58,071 nucleotides of DNA, taken from Desulfobacterales bacterium. GTDB lineage: Bacteria; Desulfobacterota; Desulfobacteria; Desulfobacterales; JAFDDL01. The notes under the pieces are model-generated. The model did no database searches and was not told the DNA's origin. It was given only the letters and a program-made list of their open reading frames with translations. Location of the stretch: the NCBI GenBank assembly GCA_034003325.1, contig JAVEYW010000023.1, positions 1 through 58,071 of the forward strand, read 5' to 3'. This document shows, piece by piece, positions 1 through 7,912 of this stretch. Position numbers and translations under genes: made by a program. Positions within the stretch are counted from its first letter, which is position 1. Every line of letters begins with the position of its first letter.

Positions 1-123
1 AGCCAAATGCCGGTCCTGTTGCTTAGGCCTTGTATTTCATCAGTGAAGAACGGAAGAAAAGAAAATCTAAATCCGATTCTAAGGGGGTATTATTTTCTCT
101 TGACTTCCTCGGCCATATAGATG

Positions 124-909
124 TTAGGGTCGTATACTTTTTAATTCTATCAGGCTGTCTTGTTTAACCATTATCAAACCTCTTTTAGGGCGGTCTAAAT
201 CGAGAATGATGAATACAACTAAAACTAGCAATAAGGAAAATATTACTGTTGGTATATAGGCTCGCTTTAGGCCCAGTCCGCTGGTATAGCCCATCATGGC
301 TCCACCAATTATAAAAATAATAAATAGTAAGAAGAGAATTACTTCTGGAACATGCCTTTGTAAAAGGGCATTTCTCTCACCTCTGGCATCAATTAAGTCA
401 TTCAGGGATGTAATAAAGTATCCTGTAGTTACTGGTCTTGGGTCAATTTCTGCCGCTTTTATTGATTGATCCCATATTTGGTTTTGAATTTCATCGGTCT
501 TATCATTTATCGATTTACGTTGAGTTTTCATCGTTAAATCCACAGAACTAATTTCTATTCTTAAATCGATATATTTTTGTAATAAGCTATATGTTGTTGA
601 TTCGTATGGTTTAGGTAATAGCTTTGTCCTTAATAATGCAGTCCCAATTGCGTTGGCTTCTTTAATTACTGCGTGACTCCTATTGTCAAATCGTTGCAGT
701 GCCATGTTAAATGTAAATCCCAATAGAAGAGCTAAAAGACCAAGAATACCTGTTTGAATAGCTGAAGTCTGAGACTTAACTTCGTGATCAGTTTTATTTT
801 GATAAAACTTTCCTATACGAAAAAATATTTCATACGCAATAAGTATGGCTATAAATAGTAAAGCTACAATTAATATACTGTTTTGGTTGTACATAATCTC
901 CTCTTTCAT
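124..909 (-). CDS. DUF4239-like integral membrane protein
   Basis: A 261-residue membrane protein with four clear hydrophobic segments at about residues 11-30, 52-70, 190-208 and 219-236. They are arranged as two pairs around a polar, helical central region of about 110 residues. This layout and the closing LDLDRPKRGLI motif match the bestrophin-like DUF4239 family as I know it; the function of that family is not established. The start at 909 has a GAGGA ribosome site about seven bases upstream, better placed than the site for the internal Met6. The gene is distinctly A+T-rich compared with the chromosomal genes after 12.6 kb. It lies on the 3' side of a broken integron integrase, with an inverted repeat between the two, so it may have arrived as a cassette. 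Family fairly sure, role unknown. Confidence 0.72.
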   Translation of the reverse strand: MKEEIMYNQNSILIVALLFIAILIAYEIFFRIGKFYQNKTDHEVKSQTSAIQTGILGLLALLLGFTFNMALQRFDNRSHAVIKEANAIGTALLRTKLLPKPYESTTYSLLQKYIDLRIEISSVDLTMKTQRKSINDKTDEIQNQIWDQSIKAAEIDPRPVTTGYFITSLNDLIDARGERNALLQRHVPEVILFLLFIIFIIGGAMMGYTSGLGLKRAYIPTVIFSLLLVLVVFIILDLDRPKRGLIMVKQDSLIELKSIRP

Positions 910-1011
910 TTTAATTTCCTCATTATTTTTATTGCACCCTCCTATGAAACAAGAATTTCAAATTCGCAAGTTTCGTCTTGAATGCGCAGGTGCGTTTAGC
1001 GCATGTGGGGG

Positions 1012-1163
1012 TGCTAACAATAATTAGATGGACCCGTATAAAATGCCGGGTTTCTCTCTTTTGTCCCTATAAGACACCTTCGGGAACTTTGCAAAAGATG
1101 ACTTAAACCATTGAGATCCATACTATTTCCGTTTGTTGGTCCATTTAGCTCGGCATGTTATGC
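1012..1163. other. Possible attC-like inverted repeat
   Basis: An imperfect inverted repeat of about 150 bp. The left outer core is TGCTAAC (1012-1018) and the right outer core is GTTATGC (1157-1163). The inner arms ATGGACC (1028-1034) and GGTCCAT (1138-1144) are perfectly complementary. Paired AAC/GTT outer cores with inner arms are the general plan of integron cassette attC sites. The spacers between outer and inner boxes (9 and 12 nt) are longer than the usual 5-6 nt, and the left core departs from RYYYAAC. It lies between an integron integrase remnant and a possible cassette gene. Tentative. Confidence 0.35.
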
Positions 1164-1183
1164 GGATCAGCATATAACACCTG

Positions 1184-2217
1184 TCAAAGTCCGTCCATAG
1201 GGCTCCGTACCCCTGATGGCCCACGTTTCAGGACATGTGTGTAAATCATGGTCGTCTTGACATCCTTGTGCCCCATTAGTTCCTGGACCGTTCGGATGTC
1301 GTAACCTCCTTCAAGCAAATGGGTGGCGTAGGAATGCCGGAAAGTGTGGCAGGTCGCCCGCTTTATCAGACCGGCCCTTGTTACCGCCATACGTACCGCC
1401 TTCTGGACAAGCGACTTATCGACGTGATGCCGTCCCTCTTCGCCGGTCTTGGCATTGTGTCATCGGTTTTCCTGGGGAAATACCCATTGCCACCGCCATT
1501 CCTTTGGGGCATTGGGATACTTGCGGTCTAGTGCTTTGGGTATCGGCACACCGCCCCACCCGTCAGCCAAGTCCTTTTCATGAACCTCTTTGACAACTCT
1601 GAGATGCCCCTGAAACGGGGCTTTGAGCGACTCGGGCAGCATGGTTATTCGATCCTTCGCGCCTTTGCCGTCCCTGACCAAAATTTCATTGCGGGAATAA
1701 TCGATATCCTGCACGCGCAGTCGAAGGCACTCCATCAAACGCGGCCCAGCGCCATATATCAACGAGGCCATCAGCGACTTGTTACCGGAAAGATTCTCCA
1801 GTACGGCTTTGACTTCACCTGGGTAAACACGACGGGCAGGCAAGAAGGCTTGCGGGCACGGATGACTTGACCCAAATCGCCCACTTCCCGGCCAAGGACG
1901 TGACGATAAAGAAAAAGAATGGCGGAAAGCGCCTGATTCTGCGTCGAAGCGGCGACCTTTTCCTTGACTGCCAGATGGGTCAGGAAGGCGTTAATTTCCG
2001 GTTCGGCCATCTCGGCGGGATGGCGGACATTGTGAAAATGGATGTAGCGCTTAACCCATTGGCAATAAGTCTGCTCGGTTCGGTGACGGTAATGGCGTGA
2101 TCTTAGGGCATCTCGAAGTTGATCTAATAGCTTCGGTTTGGCAACTGGAACCAATGAAAGCCCTGGCTTTTTAACAGGCATCTTTTGTGAAGCCATTCCG
2201 AGGATTGGATTATTCAT
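1184..2217 (-). pseudogene. Integron integrase (tyrosine recombinase), frameshifted and nonsense-mutated
   Basis: Reading 2217 to 1184, three pieces rebuild one integron-type tyrosine recombinase of about 340 residues. The N-terminal core-binding domain (LLDQLRDALRSRHYRHRTEQ) runs to about 1822. A one-base deletion near 1820 then shifts the frame between VVFTQ and GEVKAVLENL. The catalytic domain (LIYGAGPRLMECLRLRVQDID, with the first catalytic Arg) continues to PQENR at 1463. There a TGA at 1460-1462 stands where relatives usually have Trp. The same frame resumes with [15 protein letters not shown] and the catalytic end [31 protein letters not shown] and RGPSGVRSP. The HxxR box and Tyr are present, and the [15 protein letters not shown] stretch matches the extra helix typical of integron integrases. 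Two separate lesions make it inactive. Confidence 0.88.
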
Positions 2218-2218
2218 A

Positions 2219-2243
2219 ATACGAACCCCTTGAGTTTTCGTAT
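2219..2243 (-). promoter_or_regulatory. Inverted repeat around the integrase ribosome site
   Basis: ATACGAA (2219-2225) and TTCGTAT (2237-2243) form a 7-bp inverted repeat with an 11-nt centre, immediately upstream of the integrase start at 2217. On the minus strand the loop contains AAGGGG, the likely ribosome site, eight bases before the start. It could be an operator or an mRNA hairpin that limits translation. The repeat is seen; either role is inference. Confidence 0.35.
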
Positions 2244-2330
2244 ATTAAGAATCCTTATGCCATACATTCCAAAAAATGAAAGAATAAAACCTTATCATGT
2301 CCTAACCCGTTTGAGAGCGGGCAGGTGAAA

Positions 2331-2384
2331 TGGGGTGGGGTGGGGTGGGCGGGATTAGGTGGTATTTGACGGGATGTGGTGGGA
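2331..2384 (+). repeat. G-rich tract with repeated GGGGT/GGGATT units
   Basis: Three GGGGT units in a row (2332-2346) are followed by GGGCGGG, GGGATTAGGTGG, GGGATG and GGTGGGA. G-runs occur only on the plus strand, so a G-quadruplex is possible. The tract lies between the integrase remnant and the prophage repressor, where the left end of a Mu-like phage would be expected. No clear end sequence or target duplication could be fixed. The rest of 2244-2857 holds no convincing gene, only A+T-rich DNA with the repeated sites listed separately. Confidence 0.45.
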
Positions 2385-2602
2385 CTTTTCTTTTTTTTTA
2401 TAGGAAGTTAAACGACAACGAAAGGGCGGTTTTTAAAACCGTTTGGTTCAATTTATGATTTGACGAAAAAAACCATTTTTTCAAATTTCCGCCAAATGCG
2501 ATGATGATTTGAAAATCCTCACCTATTATCTTCAAGAACCGTTTAACCCCTGTTTAACACTGTAAAAAAACTAGTTTGCAAACCGTTCTAAGGGTTATTA
2601 CA

Positions 2603-2738
2603 GTCCGACCTTCAGAAATAATAAGGTCGGAATTTGTCCGAGGTTTATATTTTTTGTCCGACCTTAAATATATCAGTCTGTAATTATAGAACATGCAATC
2701 GATGAAAAGTTTAATATTTTACCCGGTAAAGGTCGGAC
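2603..2738. promoter_or_regulatory. Cluster of GTCCGACCTT sites in both orientations
   Basis: The decamer GTCCGACCTT occurs at 2603-2612 and 2656-2665 and inverted at 2729-2738. Shortened copies lie at 2623-2631 (inverted) and 2634-2640. All are in the non-coding stretch between the presumed prophage left end and the 3' end of the repressor gene. Mu-like phages carry several transposase-binding sites near their left end, so these may be such sites; regulator operators are the alternative. The repetition is seen, the role is inferred. Confidence 0.5.
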
Positions 2739-2857
2739 AGTTTTTTACCCTATCACGTATACAAACTGATGGTTGCTTCGATTTCCTTTAAAATACTGTC
2801 AATATCGTTCATTATTGATGGTCATATCCCACCAACCCCGGCATGTTAGACTTTATG

Positions 2858-3355
2858 TTATTTAACCGCAAGTTCACCTATGGAGTCTTTTAAGTAGGTT
2901 GCTGCGTTTTCTATCCTTTTTTTGGCGGTCATTAAGTCGATATCGTTTTTATTAAGGATGAAGCGTGACAAATGAACGGTGCCGATGTTGCTTATAACCT
3001 TTCTAAGTATGTGTTCTGTCTTTTCAAGCAGTGACAAAATCTGGTCACGAGACAAATCTTCTGCGTTATCCATAATCTGATACATTTCATCGTCTGTAAT
3101 AGATGCGCTGTGCTCTATACCTTGCCCAGAAGCCAACCATTCTGCATTCTTTCCAAAAGCAAAGCAGATCGATCTAATGATTACAGGTGAGGGTTTGATG
3201 ACCCCCCGTTCAATTTTTGATAGGTGACCTTGGTTTATCCCGAAATAATCAGCAAAAGCTTTTTGGGATGGGAAGGTGGATTTTCTTATGGCTTTAATCC
3301 TATCCCCCACTTTATCGTCGAACAAATATTCACTGTGCATTTTTTTTATTGACAT
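2858..3355 (-). CDS. Phage repressor, XRE-type helix-turn-helix
   Basis: A 165-residue protein. Residues about 17-62 form an XRE/Cro-type helix-turn-helix (GDRIKAIRK, SQKAFADYFGINQGHLSKIERG). The rest is helical and charged, with no protease-type Ser/Lys dyad that I can see, so SOS self-cleavage is not suggested. It is transcribed away from the Ner-like gene, with a 66-bp shared control region holding a 19-nt palindrome. Position and polarity match the Mu c repressor, which keeps the early operon silent. The domain is clear; assignment as the lysogeny repressor rests on position. Confidence 0.8.
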   Translation of the reverse strand: MSIKKMHSEYLFDDKVGDRIKAIRKSTFPSQKAFADYFGINQGHLSKIERGVIKPSPVIIRSICFAFGKNAEWLASGQGIEHSASITDDEMYQIMDNAEDLSRDQILSLLEKTEHILRKVISNIGTVHLSRFILNKNDIDLMTAKKRIENAATYLKDSIGELAVK

Positions 3356-3365
3356 AAGACCACTA

Positions 3366-3403
3366 AATATGCATGATGCATATTAAACATCTTGTAATAT
3401 GCG
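3366..3403. promoter_or_regulatory. Early-operon operator palindrome
   Basis: AATATGCAT (3366-3374) and ATGCATATT (3376-3384) form a perfect 19-nt palindrome around one central base. A second half-site, TAATATGCG, follows at 3395-3403. Both lie in the 66 bp between the divergent repressor and Ner-like genes, so this is the probable operator of one or both proteins. Confidence 0.7.
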
Positions 3404-3421
3404 CCAAACGATGAGGTTAAA

Positions 3422-3616
3422 ATGAATAAATTTCAACGCATAGCCCTTGCCGAAAGAGATTTAAACATAAGAAAACTTAGCAAGATTCTTGGCCGAACCG
3501 AACCCCACGTTAGCAATGTCTTAGCGGGACGGTACAAAAGCTATGTTCTTCGTGAACGGATTGCGCTTGCTCTTGGAAAAACTGAGAGCCACTTGTGGCC
3601 AAAACAAGATCAATGA
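3422..3616 (+). CDS. Ner-like small DNA-binding regulator
   Basis: A 64-residue basic protein that is essentially one helix-turn-helix (residues about 15-45: NIRKLSKILGRTEPHVSNVLAGR). Its size, its place as the first gene of the rightward early operon, and its divergence from the repressor match Mu Ner, which down-regulates early transcription. Sequence likeness to Ner itself is weak, so the call is positional. The start has a modest GAGG about six bases upstream. Confidence 0.65.
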   Translation: MNKFQRIALAERDLNIRKLSKILGRTEPHVSNVLAGRYKSYVLRERIALALGKTESHLWPKQDQ

Positions 3617-3669
3617 TGGGTTTGTATTATAGATATTATATGCCGTCAATGTCTAAATGAGGCCGAAAA

Positions 3670-4116
3670 ATGGGCGCGAAACCTATCCAATTACACCTTC
3701 CAATGTCCAAATCAAGGACGTCCCTTTTTAGGGCTGGATCAATGCGGACAAAGGAAGCTGTGACAGAGGCCATTAAAACGGCTGTCAAAAATTGCCCACT
3801 GGACCGTGAGGATATCGCAGCTGAGCTATCAAGACTTGTCGGTGAAGAATTTTCGGTTCATGCCCTTAACAATGCCCTGTCAGATGAAAAACAGAACCGC
3901 CGTTTTCCTCTTGAGTTCGTTAAAGCCTTAACCTTGATCACCGGGGATTTAAATATCATACGGGCCGCCCTTCAGCCTGAATATGACGCTATAGATATCA
4001 ACGGTAAAGCCGCCTACGAATACGGGGTCATGCTTCTTGAGGACAAAGCCAGGTCAAAGAAAAAACGGCAGCTTGAACAAACAGCCGCGGAACATTTCAC
4101 CCGAGGTAAGCTTTGA
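3670..4116 (+). CDS. Conserved-looking phage early protein, function unknown
   Basis: A 148-residue protein between the Ner-like gene and the transposase. I do not recognise a family with confidence. The centre (about 25-110) is helical with a CII/regulator-like look (REDIAAELSRLVGEEFSVHALNNALSDEKQNRRFPLEFVKAL), which may be a DNA-binding fold. The C-terminus is strongly basic (KARSKKKRQ). Its stop TGA shares one base with the transposase start (TGATG), so the two are translationally coupled. A role in controlling or assisting transposition is only suggested by position. Confidence 0.6.
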   Translation: MGAKPIQLHLPMSKSRTSLFRAGSMRTKEAVTEAIKTAVKNCPLDREDIAAELSRLVGEEFSVHALNNALSDEKQNRRFPLEFVKALTLITGDLNIIRAALQPEYDAIDINGKAAYEYGVMLLEDKARSKKKRQLEQTAAEHFTRGKL

Positions 4117-6023
4117 TGGAATTGGGAAATAGGTGGGTTAAGCCCTCCGAACTTGTGGGGCTTCCTGGTTTACCAGGAACAAAGAGCGGTATTGATAAAT
4201 TTATAAAACGTCAGGCATTACCAACCAGACCCCACAAAGGCCGAGGAGGAGGCCGTGAAGTCGATATCTGCTCTCTTCCGGAAGTCACCCAGGCACATTT
4301 CCTTTTGAAACACCATTCAAACCCCGTTGAAGGGCGTTTGGCCATATCTAAAAAGAAGGAACAATTAAAGAGTGAAGCGCTTTGGAAGTTATACGGGAGT
4401 AAGCCCAATAGGGTAAAGAAAATCGCCGAGAAAAGGCTTCATGCCGTTCTGGCTGTCCATACGCGGATATCCCAAGGGATGAATAAGGGCGAAGCCATAA
4501 CATCGGTTTCCGAGGCTACCGGCAAAAGCCCAAAGACCCTTGACCGCTGGCTTGGCCGAGTAAAGGGGCTGCACCGGTCGGACTGGCTTCCGGCGTTACT
4601 TCCGGATCATCAGGGGTGCCAGGTGGAAGCGGATATACCGCCACAAGCATGGATGTATTTCAAGGCGGACTATCTCCGGGTTGAAAAACCATCGGCACAA
4701 TCCGTTTACGATAGAACCTGCCGGGCATCGACATATAATGGATGGGGTGATCTTCCTTCAATTAAAACCTTCATGCGAAAGCTTAAACGCGAGATCAACC
4801 GGTCTGTTTTGGTTCTGGCGCGAGAGGGCGAGGAAGCCTTGAGCCGGTCCTACCCGGCACAAGAAAGAGATAGGAGCGTTTTCCATGCGCTTCAGGCCGT
4901 CAATGCCGATGGGCACAAGTTTGACGTTTTTGTTCGGTTTCCCGATGGCGAAATATGCCGCCCGGTCATGGTGTCTTTTCAAGATGTATATTCCGGAAAG
5001 ACCTTGAGCTGGCGAGTGGCGAAAACGGAGAATACGGACACCATCCGGCTCGCATTCGGGGATGTCGTTGAAAAGTATGGGATACCAGAAGAAGCCTATT
5101 TAGATAACGGGCGCGGTTTCGCTTCGAAATGGTTGACCGGCGGGCTTCCGAATCGATACAGGTTTAAAATAAAGGCGGAAGATCCCATTGGGATTATGGT
5201 CCAACTCGCCATCGCCATTCATTGGTGCACGGTCTATCATGGCCAGGCAAAACCCATTGAGCGAGATTTCCGCGACAAGTGCGACAGAACCGCCAAACAC
5301 CCACGGTTTGCCGGGGCCTACACCGGTAACAAGCCGGATGCGAAACCGGAAAACTACGGATCAAAAGCGATCCCACTGGAAGATTTTCTCAAAGTTCTGG
5401 ATCAGGAGATCATCCACGATAACGCCAGGCAGGGTCGCCGGTCAAAAGTTTGCGCCGGTCGAAGCTTCGATAATGTCTTTAGCGAATCCTATACCAAGTC
5501 GGTTATCCGAAAAGGCACCGAAGAACAGCGCCGTTTATGGTTGCTTGCGGCTGAGGGCGTCATGGCATCCCGCCAGGACGGAAGCATAACGTTTTTGAAC
5601 AACCGATATTATTGTGACGAATTGGCCCAATATGCCGGATCAAAAGTAGTTGCCCGATTCGATCCGGATAACCTTCATGGAAGCGTTTTCGTTGAAACCC
5701 TTGAAGGCCTTTTTATCGGAAAGGCTGATTGTGTTCAGGCTGCCGGATTCAATGACAGTCAGGCCGCAAGGGAACATAACCGTCAACGCAACCGTTTCAA
5801 ACGGGCGGTAAAAGAACAACTCAAGGCTGAATGTTCCATGACAGCAATCGAAGCGGCAAACCTATTGCCGGACGTCGATCCACCGGAAGCGCCGATTTCA
5901 ACAGTTATTCAACCTGAATTTAAGATGGCGGTGGGGTCCGATATATCGCCGGAACAAGCCCGTGAATATTTCAAAATTGGTTTCAAAGAATTTCACGAAC
6001 AAGAAAAAAGTGAACTGGGATAA
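4116..6023 (+). CDS. MuA-type DDE transposase
   Basis: A 635-residue protein close to the 663 of Mu A. It binds the phage ends and performs replicative strand transfer. The N-terminal winged-helix end-binding region (WVKPSELVGLPGLPGTKSGI) is followed by helix-turn-helix modules to about residue 245. The catalytic core has D265 in NADGHKFD, D330 in YLDNGRGFASKWLTGG, and E382 in GQAKPIERDFRDKCD. A C-terminal region of the Mu-transposase type follows, ending in a basic/helical tail likely to contact MuB. The ATG at 4116 is preferred to an upstream TTG at 4113 because it gives the TGATG overlap and a GAGG nine bases upstream. No lesion is visible. The family is certain; activity is untested. Confidence 0.95.
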   Translation: MELGNRWVKPSELVGLPGLPGTKSGIDKFIKRQALPTRPHKGRGGGREVDICSLPEVTQAHFLLKHHSNPVEGRLAISKKKEQLKSEALWKLYGSKPNRVKKIAEKRLHAVLAVHTRISQGMNKGEAITSVSEATGKSPKTLDRWLGRVKGLHRSDWLPALLPDHQGCQVEADIPPQAWMYFKADYLRVEKPSAQSVYDRTCRASTYNGWGDLPSIKTFMRKLKREINRSVLVLAREGEEALSRSYPAQERDRSVFHALQAVNADGHKFDVFVRFPDGEICRPVMVSFQDVYSGKTLSWRVAKTENTDTIRLAFGDVVEKYGIPEEAYLDNGRGFASKWLTGGLPNRYRFKIKAEDPIGIMVQLAIAIHWCTVYHGQAKPIERDFRDKCDRTAKHPRFAGAYTGNKPDAKPENYGSKAIPLEDFLKVLDQEIIHDNARQGRRSKVCAGRSFDNVFSESYTKSVIRKGTEEQRRLWLLAAEGVMASRQDGSITFLNNRYYCDELAQYAGSKVVARFDPDNLHGSVFVETLEGLFIGKADCVQAAGFNDSQAAREHNRQRNRFKRAVKEQLKAECSMTAIEAANLLPDVDPPEAPISTVIQPEFKMAVGSDISPEQAREYFKIGFKEFHEQEKSELG

Positions 6024-6035
6024 GGAGGTGATGAC

Positions 6036-6308
6036 GTGAAAGCGATCCATTTCAATTACGCGCTACACCCTGAAAAATCGAAATTGCCGGCGTGCATGAT
6101 CGGGGCAATAGGCGGCAACCGCAATTTCAGCGATATTCATGCAACCACGGATGGCGGAAAGGTAACGTGTAAGCGATGCCGCAAAGCGCTTAGCCTGGAT
6201 GCCAGGGGAAAAGAGAAGCTTGGTAACTATTCTTATGGCCACCCAAAAGCTTTGGCTGATGAGAGTCTGTCCACTCTCATCAGCCAATTTTGTAACCAAG
6301 CTGGTTAA
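6036..6308 (+). CDS. Small phage protein with a CxxC motif, function unknown
   Basis: A 90-residue protein starting at GTG 6036, with a strong AAGGAGGTG ribosome site ending six bases upstream and the transposase stop just before it. It has one zinc-ribbon-like half (TCKRC near residue 46) plus other scattered cysteines, not enough to name a fold. The last third is encoded by a long perfect hairpin (6252-6287), so the C-terminus may be a later addition. It sits between MuA and MuB, where Mu itself has no gene. Likely translated; role unknown. Confidence 0.6.
   Translation: MKAIHFNYALHPEKSKLPACMIGAIGGNRNFSDIHATTDGGKVTCKRCRKALSLDARGKEKLGNYSYGHPKALADESLSTLISQFCNQAG
6252..6287. repeat. 15-bp perfect inverted repeat inside a small ORF
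   Basis: Arms 6252-6266 and 6273-6287 pair perfectly over 15 bp around the 6-nt loop CTGTCC, followed by TTTTGT. It could be an intrinsic terminator or processing signal between the transposase and ATPase genes, or a small palindromic insertion. It lies inside the reading frame of the preceding small gene, about 40 bp before the MuB start. Confidence 0.6.
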
Positions 6309-6328
6309 ACACAGAAGGAGTCTACCCC

Positions 6329-7294
6329 ATGACGGAAGTACTGTCAACAAAAGATAAAGTGAAGCGGCTCATGGATGAACAGAGCGTTTCACAAAACCAG
6401 ATCGCCAGGGAATCTGGCATATCGGCATCGGCCATATCCGGATATTTAAAAGGATCGTATGCCGGGGACACATCGTCCGTCGAGGATAAGCTTGAAAAAT
6501 GGCTTTTATCAAGCCAGAAGCGGGCGCAACAAAAACGATCATTTTTGCCCATTCCGGAATGGATTAGTCTTCCCACGTCTGAAAGGGTACTTGAAGTTTT
6601 GCAATATGCTCATCATGCCGGAGATATAGGCGTCATTTATGGCGCTTCGGGAGTTGGTAAAACCTATACGCTGAAGCATTATGAGGAAAAAAACCCGAAT
6701 GTATGGGTTTGCGTTATGACCCCGGCCCACGCCGGGGTTTCTCCATGTCTTGAAGAAATCGCTTTCGCATTGGATATGAAAGGAGTCTCCGGAAGGTCCG
6801 CGAGGCTTCTTCGTGAGATCATAAGAAGAGTAAGAGACACCAACGGTCTTTTGGTAATTGATGAAGCGCAACACCTTCTCCCATCAGCTATTGAAGTAAT
6901 CCGGTCAATTCATGATGCTACCGGGATAGGCGTTGTGTTGTGCGGAAACGAATCTGTTTATGCCAGGCTTACCGGTGGCGCAAGGACGGCAACCTTTGCT
7001 CAGCTTTTTTCGAGGATCGGAAAGCGGTTGAAAATAATCAAGCCGGTAAAGGGCGATATTTTTGGCATCGCCGGGGCGTTTGGCGTTGAAAATGGAAAAG
7101 CACAACAGGCCGTTTTGGAAATAGGAAGGAAGCCGGGCGGATTGCGAGGCGTTGTTAAAACGCTACGGCTTGCAGTGGTGATATCGGCAGGGGCAGGGAG
7201 AGAAATAGACGAAAGCATTATCAAGGCCGCATGGTGCGACCTTTCCGGTGATGCGGGGGATAATGCAGGGCGTCATAACGGTGGAGGTGTTTGA
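6329..7294 (+). CDS. MuB-type ATP-dependent target-selection protein
   Basis: A 321-residue AAA+ ATPase (Mu B is 312). The N-terminal 55 residues form a helix-turn-helix (VSQNQIARESGISASAISGYLKG), as in Mu B. Walker A is GASGVGKT at 105-112 and Walker B is LLVIDEAQH at 174-182. A sensor-type Asn occurs in VVLCGNESVY and an arginine-rich stretch follows. Mu B coats target DNA in an ATP-dependent way, delivers it to the transposase and gives target immunity. The gene follows MuA with one small gene between and has AGAAGGAG upstream. It appears intact. Confidence 0.93.
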   Translation: MTEVLSTKDKVKRLMDEQSVSQNQIARESGISASAISGYLKGSYAGDTSSVEDKLEKWLLSSQKRAQQKRSFLPIPEWISLPTSERVLEVLQYAHHAGDIGVIYGASGVGKTYTLKHYEEKNPNVWVCVMTPAHAGVSPCLEEIAFALDMKGVSGRSARLLREIIRRVRDTNGLLVIDEAQHLLPSAIEVIRSIHDATGIGVVLCGNESVYARLTGGARTATFAQLFSRIGKRLKIIKPVKGDIFGIAGAFGVENGKAQQAVLEIGRKPGGLRGVVKTLRLAVVISAGAGREIDESIIKAAWCDLSGDAGDNAGRHNGGGV

Positions 7295-7468
7295 ACATTG
7301 ACAAGGCATTATCCAAAATGGCCCCTATGGGTGTTCAAAACCCGTTTAACTCCGCTCAAAACCGTTCAAAAGGTTTTGGGGTATCCCATTGCATGGGGTC
7401 TATCGAAAAAGTCTGTTTAAACGCCTCTCATCGATTTTTAACATTTTTCGAAAACTGAGGGGGAAACG

Positions 7469-7912
7469 ATGAAGTCGGAAGAAGCAAAAAAAACAGATCC
7501 GAGAAGGCGCGAGTTGGCATTGATCCATATCGGAAAAAAGCAACTCGGTTTTGATGACAAGTTTTACCGAAAAATTATCAAGGATGTTGGCCAAGCTGAG
7601 AGCGGAAGCGCCAGGGATTTGGATGAGGCGGGCCGCAAAGCTGTTTTGATTCACTTAAAAAGGATGGGGGTCAGTTTCGTCCATAAATCCGCAAGGGCAT
7701 CCGGTATGCATATAAAGCCTTCAGAAGACAGGGCTCCACAGCTTTCCAAAATCGGGGCTATCCTTGCCGATCTGAAATATCCATGGGCGTATGCGGATGG
7801 AATGGCACGGAACATGTTTGGCGTGAAAAAGGTGCGATGGTTGAAACCCGACCAGCTTCAAAAGCTGATTGTTGCCTTAATTTATCATCAAAAAAGAAGG
7901 AGATGTGCGTGA
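7469..7912 (+). CDS. gemA: GemA-like regulatory protein (Mu gp16 family, DUF1018)
   Basis: A 147-residue basic protein matching the GemA/DUF1018 family of Mu-like phages: N-terminal RRRELALIHIGKKQLGFDDKFYRKII, a central small-residue linker, and C-terminal MARNMFGVKKVRWLKPDQLQKLIVAL. In Mu this protein modulates host gene expression and DNA topology. The 174-bp stretch before it contains a GTTCAAAA-type repeat but no gene. Its stop shares a base with the next start (TGATG), indicating coupling. Confidence 0.85.
   Translation: MKSEEAKKTDPRRRELALIHIGKKQLGFDDKFYRKIIKDVGQAESGSARDLDEAGRKAVLIHLKRMGVSFVHKSARASGMHIKPSEDRAPQLSKIGAILADLKYPWAYADGMARNMFGVKKVRWLKPDQLQKLIVALIYHQKRRRCA

Noticed and set aside
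845..1027. A 60-residue plus-strand frame over the start of the DUF4239 gene
   Set aside because: It is mostly antisense to a better-supported gene and has no ribosome site or known motif.
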